NCBI GenBank assembly: GCA_017991935.1
Contig: JAGOPP010000007.1
Location: 8,821 to 72,820, forward strand
Length of the DNA: 64,000 nucleotides
Source of the DNA: Oscillospiraceae bacterium
GTDB taxonomy: Bacteria > Bacillota > Clostridia > Oscillospirales > Ruminococcaceae
Direction: 5' to 3'
Within the stretch, counting starts at the first letter, position 1, and each line of letters begins with the position of its first letter. The position numbers were made by a program, and so were the translations under genes. Positions 7,943 to 17,997 of this stretch are shown here, one piece after another. The notes beneath the pieces were generated by a model, which did no database searches, was not told where the DNA came from, and saw nothing but the letters and a program-made list of their open reading frames with translations.

Positions 7943-8344
7943 TCAAGCGTGCGGTTTGTGCTTGACGCGCAGAGCGGCGGCGGCGCGGGCGAGGTTCGCC
8001 TGCGCGAGCTTGTATTCCTGAAAGCTCTGCTTCTGACGGAGCTGCTCGAGGGCCTCGTCCATCTCGCGCTGCGCGCGCACGGCGTTGACCTCCTCCGGCT
8101 TTTCCGCGCTGTCCACGAGGACCAGCACCTCGTTGTTCGTGATTTTAATGATCCCGTTGCCGACGGCCACGATGTTGTCCGGCTCGTCGGAGAGGCGATA
8201 CCGCAGCTCGCCCGCGACGATGGCCGCGATGAGCTTCGAGCGATGCGGCAAAATTTGCATCTCGCCGTCCTCGGCCGGCACGGTGACGGAGGCGGCGGGG
8301 CCGTCGTAAAAGACGCGGTTCGCCGCCAAGATGTGGAGCTGCAT
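7943..8344 (-). CDS. atpC: ATP synthase F1 subunit epsilon (133 aa)
   Basis: Central-stalk subunit that contacts gamma and the c-ring and inhibits ATP hydrolysis. The N-terminal beta sandwich has the usual MQLHILAANRVFYDG-type opening and the IVAGELRYR region. The C-terminal 45 residues form the helical hairpin (AQREMDEALEQLR...). Normal length. It is the last gene of the operon, starting 13 nt after the atpD stop. Confidence 0.95.
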   Translation of the reverse strand: MQLHILAANRVFYDGPAASVTVPAEDGEMQILPHRSKLIAAIVAGELRYRLSDEPDNIVAVGNGIIKITNNEVLVLVDSAEKPEEVNAVRAQREMDEALEQLRQKQSFQEYKLAQANLARAAAALRVKHKPHA

Positions 8345-8357
8345 GGTGTCCGCCGTT

Positions 8358-10712
<2,355 letters not shown>

Positions 10713-10720
<8 letters not shown>

Positions 10721-12500
10721 TGGCGCCACCCGCCTCCGCGGCCGCGAATTCTTTGAGCGCGCCGAGGATCCGTTTCTTGATATCCGCCGTCATCCGCTGG
10801 CGCTCCTCGATCTCGCGGACGAGCTCCGGGCGGGCGGTCTCAAACCACGCGAGCAGGCGCTCCTGCATGGCCTTGACCGCCTTGGCGGGCGTCTTGCTGA
10901 AGATATGGGCCTCCGCCGCCATCAGGGTGAGCACCTGCTCGTGCAGGCGCATCGGGTGGTACTGCGGCTGCTTGAGCAGCTGCATCAGCGCCGCGCCGTG
11001 GCTGAGCTGCGCCTTGGTGGTGTCGTCGAGGTCGCTCGAAAACTGCGTGAACACCTCGAGCTCGCGGTACTGCGCGAGGTCGAGGCGGATGGTGCCGGCG
11101 GCCCTTTTCATGATGTCGGTCTGCGCGTCGCCGCCCACGCGGGAGACCGAAAGCCCCACGTTGACGGCGGGGCGCTGTCCGGCGTTGAAGGAGTCCGTCT
11201 CAAGGAAGATCTGCCCGTCCGTGATCGAGATGACGTTGGTCGGGATATACGCGGAGACGTTGCCGGCCTGCGTTTCAATGATGGGGAGCGCCGTCATGCT
11301 GCCGCCGCCGAGCTCCGGCGAGAGGCGGGCCGAGCGCTCCAGCAGGCGGGAGTGCAGATAGAACACGTCGCCCGGGTAGGCCTCGCGGCCGGGGCTGCGT
11401 CCCAAGAGCAGGCTCAGGGCGCGGTAGGCCACGGCGTGCTTGGAGAGATCGTCATAGACGATCAGCACGTCTTTGCCCTTGCGCATAAAATACTCGCCGA
11501 CCGCGCAGCCGGAGTAGGGCGCGATATATTGCAGCGGCGCGGGGTCGCTCGCCGTGGCGGAGACCACGACCGAGTAGTCGAGCGAGCCGTTTTTCTTGAG
11601 CGCGCCCACGACGCTTGAGACCGTGCTGGCCTTCTGGCCGATGGCGACGTAGATGCAGATGACGTTTTTATTTTTCTGGTTGAGGATGGTGTCGAGCGCG
11701 ATGGCGGTCTTGCCGGTCTGGCGGTCGCCGATGATCAGCTCCCGCTGGCCGCGGCCGATCGGGAACATGGAGTCGATGACAAGCAGGCCCGTGTCCATCG
11801 GCACGGAGATGGCCTGCCGGTCCATGATGCCGGGGGCCTCCGATTCGATGGGGTTCCATTCCGTGCCGGAGAAGGGGCCGAGGCCGTCGATCGGCTCGCC
11901 CAGAGCGCTCAGCACGCGGCCGAGCACGCCGTCGCCCACGGGGATGCCGGCGGTCTTTCCGGTGCGGACGACATGCGTGCCCTGCCGGACCCCCGTATCG
12001 GAGGTAAACAGGATGCAGCCGACGCTGTCCTCGCGGATGTCCTGCACCATGCCCTTGGCCCCGTTGTCGAATAAAACGATCTCGCCGTAGGCCGCGTGGT
12101 CGATGCCGTCGATCACGGCGATGCCGTCCCCGACGGAGCGCACCGCCCCGACCTCTTTCTCCTCCACGGCGACGCCGAATTCCCCGACGCGCACCCTCAT
12201 GATAGAGATGAGCGTCTCCGGGGACACGTTCTGCGCCGGGGCGGAGAGCGCCTCCTGCAGCTGCTTTTTCCGGCCCTCGCTGGACCAGTCGAGCTCGATG
12301 TCGCCGTAGCGGATCTTGAAGCCGTCTTTGAGCGAGGGGTCCACGACCACGTGCAAGGCCAAGTTGTCCGCGCCGAAGCGCGCGGCGAGCCAGTCGCGGA
12401 TCCGGCCGTACTGCTCGTAGCCCGGCGCCGTCACGCAAAAAAGCTGCGCCTCGCTCTCCCCGGAGGGAGGGCTTAGGAAGTCTTTTTCGAGATCATTCAT
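10713..12500 (-). CDS. atpA: ATP synthase F1 alpha subunit with N-terminal delta-CTD-like domain (595 aa)
   Basis: Residues about 91-595 are a normal alpha subunit: P-loop GDRQTGKT, the Arg-finger region, and the QSDLD-like C-terminal helices. Residues 1-85 do not belong to alpha. They match the C-terminal half of the delta subunit (AtpH): VDPSLKDGFKIRYGDIELD followed by SSEGRKKQLQEAL corresponds to the delta pattern VDxSLxGGxxIRxGDxxxDxSVRGRLxxL. The start at 12500 overlaps the atpF stop (12493-12495), leaving no room for a separate atpH. Delta normally joins one alpha N-terminus to the b stalk; here a delta-like domain would sit on every alpha. The N-terminal helical half of delta is missing. 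Confidence 0.92.
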
Positions 12501-12981
12501 GGGCTTCACCCGCCTGTTCGAGGAAAGCGCCGTAGAGGGCGGCCCCGTCGTCGGGTTCGCCCTGTTGCAGCGAGAGCTTTTGGGCGGCCTGTGCGATAAT
12601 GCCCGCGAGCTCGGCCTGCGTGCCCTCAAGGATCTCCTTCTTCTTCATCTCGCCCTCCGTGCCGGCGTCGGCGAGGATCTTTTGAGCCTTGGCTTTCGCC
12701 TCGGCCAAAAGCCGGTCGCTCTCCGCGGAAGCGAAGGCTCTGGCGTTCCGGAGGATCTCGGCTTTTTCCTCATTGGCGTCGGTCATGGCAGCCTGATACC
12801 GGGCTTCCAGCTCGCCGGCGTTTTTCTTCGCCGTTTCCGCCTCCGAGAGCAGAGCATCGGCCTGTCTCTGCCGCTCGTCCAGAATTTTATGAATGGGCTT
12901 GAAAAGGAAGATGCGCATGGCCGCGGCCAAAACCAGCAGGTTGATGACCGTAAACAGCAGGTTCCAATCCACCTTAATCAA
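12493..12981 (-). CDS. atpF: ATP synthase Fo subunit b (162 aa)
   Basis: Peripheral stalk. One N-terminal membrane helix (LLFTVINLLVLAAAMRIFLF) with the conserved KPIHKILDER turn, then a long charged coiled coil rich in Ala/Glu/Lys. Normal length, so it is not a b-delta fusion as in mycobacteria. Its 3' end overlaps atpA by 8 nt. The C-terminal residues are the part expected to meet the delta-like domain of the alpha subunit. Confidence 0.93.
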   Translation of the reverse strand: MIKVDWNLLFTVINLLVLAAAMRIFLFKPIHKILDERQRQADALLSEAETAKKNAGELEARYQAAMTDANEEKAEILRNARAFASAESDRLLAEAKAKAQKILADAGTEGEMKKKEILEGTQAELAGIIAQAAQKLSLQQGEPDDGAALYGAFLEQAGEAHE

Positions 12982-13012
12982 TTTGCATTGCCTGCCTTTC
13001 CGGGTAGAAAAT

Positions 13013-13231
13013 TCACTGGGTCAAAATCAGGATCAGGGCGGTCACGAAGCCGTAGATGGCGGTGGCCTCTGCCAAAGCGCCGCCGAGGATCAGCAGGGTC
13101 ATGATTTTGCCGCTGGCGTCCGGCTGGCGGGAGCAGGCCTCCACGGCCTTGGCGGTGGCGATGCCGATGCCGACGCCCGCGCCGACACCGGTGAAAACCG
13201 CGATACCCGCGGCGATTGCAGTAAGAGACAT
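13013..13231 (-). CDS. atpE: ATP synthase Fo subunit c (72 aa)
   Basis: Two membrane helices joined by the polar loop ACSRQPDASGK. The ion carboxylate is the Glu of GGALAEATAIYGF in helix 2. The Thr and Tyr of the sodium signature (E-S-T-x-x-Y type) are kept, but the helix-1 Gln is Ile (GVGIGI) and the Ser after Glu is Ala. The full Na+ ligand set is therefore absent and proton coupling is more likely. Start ATG 13231 with a GGAG site upstream. Confidence 0.95.
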   Translation of the reverse strand: MSLTAIAAGIAVFTGVGAGVGIGIATAKAVEACSRQPDASGKIMTLLILGGALAEATAIYGFVTALILILTQ

Positions 13232-13249
13232 AATAAAAACTCCTCTCCG

Positions 13250-13948
13250 TTATTCGGATAATTCAATAGCTTCCTTAATATAAACGCCGGTCAGGAACAC
13301 AAAGACATAGGCCTGCAAAAATCCGTCGAAGAAATCGAAATACAGGCTGAACACGGCCGGAATCGCGACCGGGATCGCGGATTCCAGCAAAACCATCACG
13401 ACGAACGCGCCCAGCACGTTGCCGAAGAGCCGCATGCATAGCGAAAGCGGCCGCGTGACAAGATCGAGGATATTAAACGGCGTCACGATCGCGAGCGGTT
13501 TGGTGAAGGATTTGAGCCACCCGCCGACCCGCCGCTTGCGGATCGAGGCCGCCTGCACGAGCACGATGCTCATCACCGCGAGCGCGAGGGTCACGTTGAG
13601 ATCCTTGGTCGGCGGCTTGAAGCCAAACACGCCCACGACGTTGGCAAACCCGATATAGACGAGCACCGTCACGAGATAGGGGACGTACCGCTCTCCGTCC
13701 GCGCCGAGGATTCCGGTGACGGCGCCCTCAAGCTTTGTCACAAACGCCTCGACGGCAGCCTGCTTTTTTGAAATATGATCGACCCTCAGGTTTCGCGTCA
13801 GCAGGGCGGCGGCGGCGATCATCACGGCCATGATGATCCATGTGACCACGGTGCCCTCGTCCACGCCGATCCCGCCGAAGACGGGAATCGTGAAGACCGT
13901 CTCGGTATTCATCTCCGCGACGATCCTTTCGGAAAGATCACTCAACAA
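13250..13948 (-). CDS. atpB: ATP synthase Fo subunit a (about 232 aa)
   Basis: Membrane stator that forms the ion half-channels. Five to six hydrophobic helices; the essential Arg lies in LSLCMRLFGNVLGAF. First gene of the operon; no atpI precedes it. No ATG fits: three consecutive TTG codons at 13951, 13948 and 13945 follow AAAGGA, and 13948 gives the best spacing (6 nt). An internal ATG (EMNTETVF) would lose conserved N-terminal residues. Confidence 0.93.
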   Translation of the reverse strand: MLSDLSERIVAEMNTETVFTIPVFGGIGVDEGTVVTWIIMAVMIAAAALLTRNLRVDHISKKQAAVEAFVTKLEGAVTGILGADGERYVPYLVTVLVYIGFANVVGVFGFKPPTKDLNVTLALAVMSIVLVQAASIRKRRVGGWLKSFTKPLAIVTPFNILDLVTRPLSLCMRLFGNVLGAFVVMVLLESAIPVAIPAVFSLYFDFFDGFLQAYVFVFLTGVYIKEAIELSE

Positions 13949-14271
13949 CAATCATCCTTTCCCCAAAACTGAAACATCGGGTTTTCGGTACCGTCCACCC
14001 CCCTCCCGCCACGACGGGCGGAGGGAGGACCGCGAAACAAACCGGAGAAACCCGGCCATACCGGTAATTAGTATAACCGCTCTCAATAGATAACATAGGG
14101 CCGCCGCCGAAAATTCCCATCCGGGAGGCGGCGGCCGCGGCGGGGCGGGCCCGTCTTTTCAATATTTCTCAATTTTAGCCCGGCCTCCGGAAAATTCTAT
14201 GGACAAAAAAAGCGCCGTGAGAGGATTCATCTCACAACGTAGCTTCTGTTACGTTTTTACACATTATTAAA
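13949..14271. other. atp operon leader/promoter and tetR terminator
   Basis: On the minus strand TATACT (14075-14070) is a plausible -10 for the atp operon, with a poor -35. A hairpin GTGAGA/TCTCAC followed by a run of T at about 14206-14235 looks like the terminator of the upstream TetR gene. A GCCGCCGCC/GGCGGCGGC dyad lies at 14100-14135. No gene seen. Confidence 0.5.
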
Positions 14272-14847
14272 TTATTTGTCACCATTTAAAACATCATTTA
14301 CAACATTTTGAAGGGCGAGGCGGCCGGTGCCTTTCAGCATCTGGCCCAAGTCATGGAGGTACGCATCCGGGAGATCTTTCATGCCGTGCCGGACCCACGC
14401 CGCCGCGAGGCCGGCGAACGCGGCCAGATACCAATCGGCCAGCATGCGGATTTTATCGTCCCCGCAGGGGATGCCCTCCGCCTGCCTCCGCACGAAGTCG
14501 ACGACCGCCTTTTCCGCCCCCTCAAACAGGTATTCCTCCAAGCGGTCCCGTTCGGAGGAGTTGTAGACGTGCAGGACCAGCTTCTTGTTTTGATAGAGCT
14601 GCCGCGCCAGATCGAGGAGCAGCTCCTCGAGGGAGGCGGGGCTCGCGCCGCTCTCCAAAATGTGCTCCGCGTAGGACAAAAAAAGGTCCTCGGTCAGGGC
14701 GCGGGTGTCCTGATAATAGTAATAAAACGTCTTTCTGCTGACCCCGCAGTCCCCGACGATATCCTTGACGGTGATCTGATCGAGCGGCTTCTGATTCAGC
14801 AGCTTGACGAAAGAATCCATGATCGCCTTCTTCGTAAATTGAGGCAT
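14272..14847 (-). CDS. TetR/AcrR-family regulator, DhaS-like (191 aa)
   Basis: The N-terminal helix-turn-helix (ITVKDIVGDCGVSRKTFYYY) is typical of the DhaS/YbiH branch of TetR regulators in Firmicutes. The C-terminal domain (FAGLAAAWVRHGMKDLP) matches the Firmicute TetR C-terminal fold. The ATG at 14847 (MPQFTKKAIMDSF) is the family start; a GTG nine nt upstream is possible. No efflux or catabolic gene is adjacent, so its target is unknown. It has its own terminator and is transcribed toward the atp operon. Confidence 0.88.
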   Translation of the reverse strand: MPQFTKKAIMDSFVKLLNQKPLDQITVKDIVGDCGVSRKTFYYYYQDTRALTEDLFLSYAEHILESGASPASLEELLLDLARQLYQNKKLVLHVYNSSERDRLEEYLFEGAEKAVVDFVRRQAEGIPCGDDKIRMLADWYLAAFAGLAAAWVRHGMKDLPDAYLHDLGQMLKGTGRLALQNVVNDVLNGDK

Positions 14848-15014
14848 TTCTCCCACAGCTCCTGGTAATATTTGGTTTACCGGCTATAATATCACATTAG
14901 TATACCGCAGCCCCAAAAGGAATTCAACAGGATTTTTTAGGATTCGACGGGCATGCCCCATCCTTTGCCGGATTTTAGCCTTGAAGGGGCCGGTAAGGCC
15001 GTTCGCCGCCGATA

Positions 15015-15043
15015 AAATAAGGCGGCGCCGAAACGCGCCGCCC
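15015..15043 (-). terminator. Terminator of the small acidic gene
   Basis: On the minus strand GGCGGCGCG/GCGCCGCC is followed by TTATTTTAT, 8 nt past the stop at 15051. Confidence 0.7.
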
Positions 15044-15050
15044 GTATCTT

Positions 15051-15245
15051 TCAGTAATCCGGATCGTCCTCTTCCTCGTCGCAGCACTCGTCGTAGAAGA
15101 TCAGCGAATCCAGCCCGAATCCCTCCGGCTCGTCGACATCCCGATCTTTGTCCGCCGGGGCGGTTTTGGCGTCCGCGTCAATCAAAGGATCGCCGGCGCC
15201 GCATTTGTTGTGGAACAGCCAGTTGAAATCATACCGATCTTTCAT
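15051..15245 (-). CDS. Small acidic protein of unknown function (64 aa)
   Basis: Chosen start ATG 15245 has AAGGAGG 8 nt upstream; longer upstream frame lacks support. The product is very acidic, ending in a DECCDEEEDDPDY tail with two adjacent Cys, and begins MKDRYDFNWLFHNKCG. It has no membrane segment or signal. A good ribosome site and terminator suggest a real gene. Its function is not recognised; the acidic Cys tail could bind metal. Confidence 0.6.
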   Translation of the reverse strand: MKDRYDFNWLFHNKCGAGDPLIDADAKTAPADKDRDVDEPEGFGLDSLIFYDECCDEEEDDPDY

Positions 15246-15614
15246 TTCCGCTTCCTCCTTTTCCATGCAGCATAAGATCATCATTTTTATGCCTCCGGAG
15301 GCCGCGCGGCCCGAGGCCCTCCGGCAAAGGTCCGCCGCGCTCCGCCTTCCGGCGCATCCGCGGCCAAGCAACCTCCGGTGGCACCTTTATTTTACCACAA
15401 ATTCCGCGCGGTGGCACCGGTTTTTGGGAAAATGTTGAAAACGAAGCGGGCGCTGTCCCAAAACTGTCGGATCAGAGGCGCCGCCGCCGGAAAAGGCGGG
15501 GGACGGAGCTTCTTTCGGCGCTGTCCGGCCTCGGCGGTTTTGGCCCCTCCTCGGCGGCCCGGCTCTTCTCGAATCCCGAAAGGCCGAATTTTTTTCCGAA
15601 AACCGTTCCGAATT
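15246..15614. other. Divergent intergenic region
   Basis: No gene seen. The left part carries the leader of the small acidic gene, the right part leads to the sensor-kinase promoter at 15615. GC-rich, with weak local dyads only. Confidence 0.4.
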
Positions 15615-15643
15615 TTGTAATCCGGGGCAAAAAGAGATATAAT
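15615..15643 (+). promoter_or_regulatory. Sigma-A promoter of the KdpDE-type pair
   Basis: TTGTAA (15615-15620), 17-bp spacer, TATAAT (15638-15643); 68 nt upstream of the kinase start. Confidence 0.75.
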
Positions 15644-15710
15644 GGGGGCGAACGGGGCGGCCCGCTCGGCAAGGCCGCGCCGCGGCCGAAAAATCAGAGG
15701 ACGGGGGCGT

Positions 15711-17177
15711 ATGGGCGCGATGTATTTTTTCTCCCAATCCCGAAAACCGAAGGATCATCTGTCTTGCGCCGGGATCGTCTTTCTCGTCTGCGCGGTCTCG
15801 ACGCTGCTCTCGCTGTTCGTCTACCACATCGGGGTCGCCAAAGAAAACGTGCTGATGATTTTCCTGCTGGGGGTTCTGCTCACCGCGGTGTTTACGAGCG
15901 GCTATTTCTACGGCCTGCTGTGCGCCGCGGCCAGCGTGTTTCTCTTTAACTTTTTCTTCACCGAGCCGCTCCACTCGTTTGTGATCCGCGACCCGCAGGA
16001 CATGCTGCTGATGGTGTTTTTCCTGATCGCGGCGTCCATCAGCGGGACGATGTCCTCCAAATTTCGGGCGCAGGCCGCCCTCGCGCGGGAGAACCAGCGG
16101 ACCACGCAGCTCATGTATGAGATCACGGAGAGCTTTCTCAACCTGACCGGGACCGAGAACATCGTAATGAACGGCATCCGTTTTATCAACGGCCACACGA
16201 AATGCGAGTGCTGCGTCCGGCTCGACAGCGGAAAATTCGAGGACGGCAGCACGGAATATAAAAGCGGCGGGTACGTGCCCTCCGGCCGGGACCTCGTGTT
16301 TCCGATCCAAGGGCTCGCGAGCGTCATCGGCACGCTCGCGGTCGGCGGGCGCGCGGAAAAGGTGACCGAGGAGCACGAGCGGCTGTTTCAGGCCGTCGCC
16401 CACCAAATGGCGATCGTGCTCGACCGGGAGTTCATCTACGTCGAGCGGGAGAAGATCCGCCTCGCGATGGAGACGGAGCATCTCAAAAGCTCGCTGCTGC
16501 GCAGCCTCTCCCACGACATCCGCACCCCGCTCACCGCGATCTCCGGCGCGAGCGGCCTCATCATCGACAATTACGACGCCCTGTCGGACGAGGAGGTGCT
16601 TCAGCTCGCGAAGGATATCCACGAGGACGCGTCGATGTTCATGCTGACCGCCCAGAATATTTTGGAGATGACGCGGATCACCGACGGCCGGATGGAGATC
16701 AAAAAGGATTACGAGGCCGTGGACGACCTGATCGCGCAGGCGGCGGCGCAGACGAGGACCTTCCTCGCGGACAACCGGCTCCGCGTGCGCCTGCCGGACG
16801 AGATCCTGACGGTCTATGTGGACGGCGTGCTGATCGTGCAGGTATTGGTCAACCTGATCAGCAACGCCTGCAAGCACGCGGGGGAGCGGGTGGAGATCGA
16901 GCTCTCCGCCTACCGCTCCGGCCGGGAGACCGTCTTTGAGTGCGCCGACAACGGCCGCGGGATCGACGAGAGAATCCTTGGCACGCTGTTCGACGATTTC
17001 GTCACCCTGCCGCGCAACACGGCGGATCAGGGACGCGGGGTGGGGCTCGGCCTCTCTATCTGCAAAGTCATCGTGGAGGCGCACGGCGGGCATATCACCG
17101 CCGAGAACAGGCCCTCCGGAGGGGCCGTCTTCAAATTTTATCTCCCGGACGAAGAGACGGGAGAGACCGAGGTGTAG
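15711..17177 (+). CDS. kdpD: KdpD-type sensor histidine kinase lacking the KdpD/Usp N-terminus (488 aa)
   Basis: Membrane sensor kinase. Residues 1-115 carry the four-helix DUF4118 unit of KdpD (VLMIFLLGVLLTAVFTSGYFYG and the FNFFFTEP motif). A GAF-like domain follows (140-250), then the H-box SLSHDIRTPLTAISG, N-box NLISNACKHA and ATP-lid motifs DNGRGID and GRGVGLGLSI. The ~370-residue cytoplasmic KdpD and universal-stress modules found in E. coli KdpD are absent, as in many Firmicutes. The start ATG 15711 follows GGGGGCGT. It is followed after 2 nt by its response regulator. No kdpFABC is present; a Ktr-type K+ system lies 4 kb away. Confidence 0.9.
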   Translation: MGAMYFFSQSRKPKDHLSCAGIVFLVCAVSTLLSLFVYHIGVAKENVLMIFLLGVLLTAVFTSGYFYGLLCAAASVFLFNFFFTEPLHSFVIRDPQDMLLMVFFLIAASISGTMSSKFRAQAALARENQRTTQLMYEITESFLNLTGTENIVMNGIRFINGHTKCECCVRLDSGKFEDGSTEYKSGGYVPSGRDLVFPIQGLASVIGTLAVGGRAEKVTEEHERLFQAVAHQMAIVLDREFIYVEREKIRLAMETEHLKSSLLRSLSHDIRTPLTAISGASGLIIDNYDALSDEEVLQLAKDIHEDASMFMLTAQNILEMTRITDGRMEIKKDYEAVDDLIAQAAAQTRTFLADNRLRVRLPDEILTVYVDGVLIVQVLVNLISNACKHAGERVEIELSAYRSGRETVFECADNGRGIDERILGTLFDDFVTLPRNTADQGRGVGLGLSICKVIVEAHGGHITAENRPSGGAVFKFYLPDEETGETEV

Positions 17178-17179
17178 AG

Positions 17180-17872
17180 GTGGAACAGGTTCATATTTTG
17201 CTGATAGAGGACGATCCGAAGATCGTCAATTTCATGTCGATGGCGCTCAAGGCAAAAAATTATAAGGTGACCACCGCCGCGACCGGCAAACAGGGCGTGC
17301 TCGCGTTCTGCACGCAAAACCCGGACATCCTTTTGCTGGATCTCGGGCTCCCGGATATGGACGGCAACGAGATCATCCGGGAGGTGCGCAAGGTCTCGGA
17401 GATCCCGATTTTGATCGTCTCGGCGCGCGGAATGGACAACGACAAGGTCGCGGCGCTCGATCTCGGCGCGAACGACTATGTGACGAAACCGTTTTCAATG
17501 ACGGAGCTGCTGGCGCGCATCCGGGTGATGGAACGCTTCATCGACCGCAGGGATCTCACGCAGCCGGAGACCGTCATGCAGTTCGGCGCGCTCACGATCG
17601 ACACGGAGCGGCGGCGCATCTTTTTGGGCGAGGAGGAGGTCCACCTGACGCCCCTCGAGTATAAGCTGCTCGTGCTGCTCGCCGTCAACTGCGGCAAGGT
17701 GATCACGCACTCCCAGATCATGAAAGAGGTTTGGGGCTACGAGGAGACGGGCGACGCCAAGAGCATTCGCGTCTGCATGGCCTCCCTGCGCCGCAAGATC
17801 GAGGCGGACACGGCGAACCCCCAGTACATCTTTACGGAGGTCGGCGTCGGCTACCGCTTTACGGACAAATAA
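17180..17872 (+). CDS. kdpE: KdpE-type response regulator, OmpR family (230 aa)
   Basis: Receiver domain with acidic pair EDD, phospho-acceptor Asp in LLLDLGLPD, and switch Lys in VTKPF. The C-terminal OmpR winged helix (LTPLEYKLLVLLAVNCGKVITH...VGVGYRF) matches KdpE best. The GTG at 17180 lies 2 nt after the kinase stop with GAGG 7 nt upstream, so translation is coupled. Likely controls potassium uptake or osmotic genes, possibly the ktr operon at 21.7-24.2 kb; this target is inference. Confidence 0.9.
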   Translation: MEQVHILLIEDDPKIVNFMSMALKAKNYKVTTAATGKQGVLAFCTQNPDILLLDLGLPDMDGNEIIREVRKVSEIPILIVSARGMDNDKVAALDLGANDYVTKPFSMTELLARIRVMERFIDRRDLTQPETVMQFGALTIDTERRRIFLGEEEVHLTPLEYKLLVLLAVNCGKVITHSQIMKEVWGYEETGDAKSIRVCMASLRRKIEADTANPQYIFTEVGVGYRFTDK

Positions 17873-17902
17873 AAAAAGGGGAGGCGGGCCTCTCCTTTTT
17901 TT
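17873..17902 (+). terminator. Terminator after kdpE
   Basis: A-run, GGGGAG/CTCTCC stem around GCGGGC and seven T, immediately after the stop. Confidence 0.75.
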
Positions 17903-17997
17903 ATCCTATATTACTTGAAGCGCCCGGGCCGCGGCAAAATCCGCCGGCCCGGATTTTTTCGGCGCTTATTCTTTCATCCGAGTATTTATAAAAAGCG

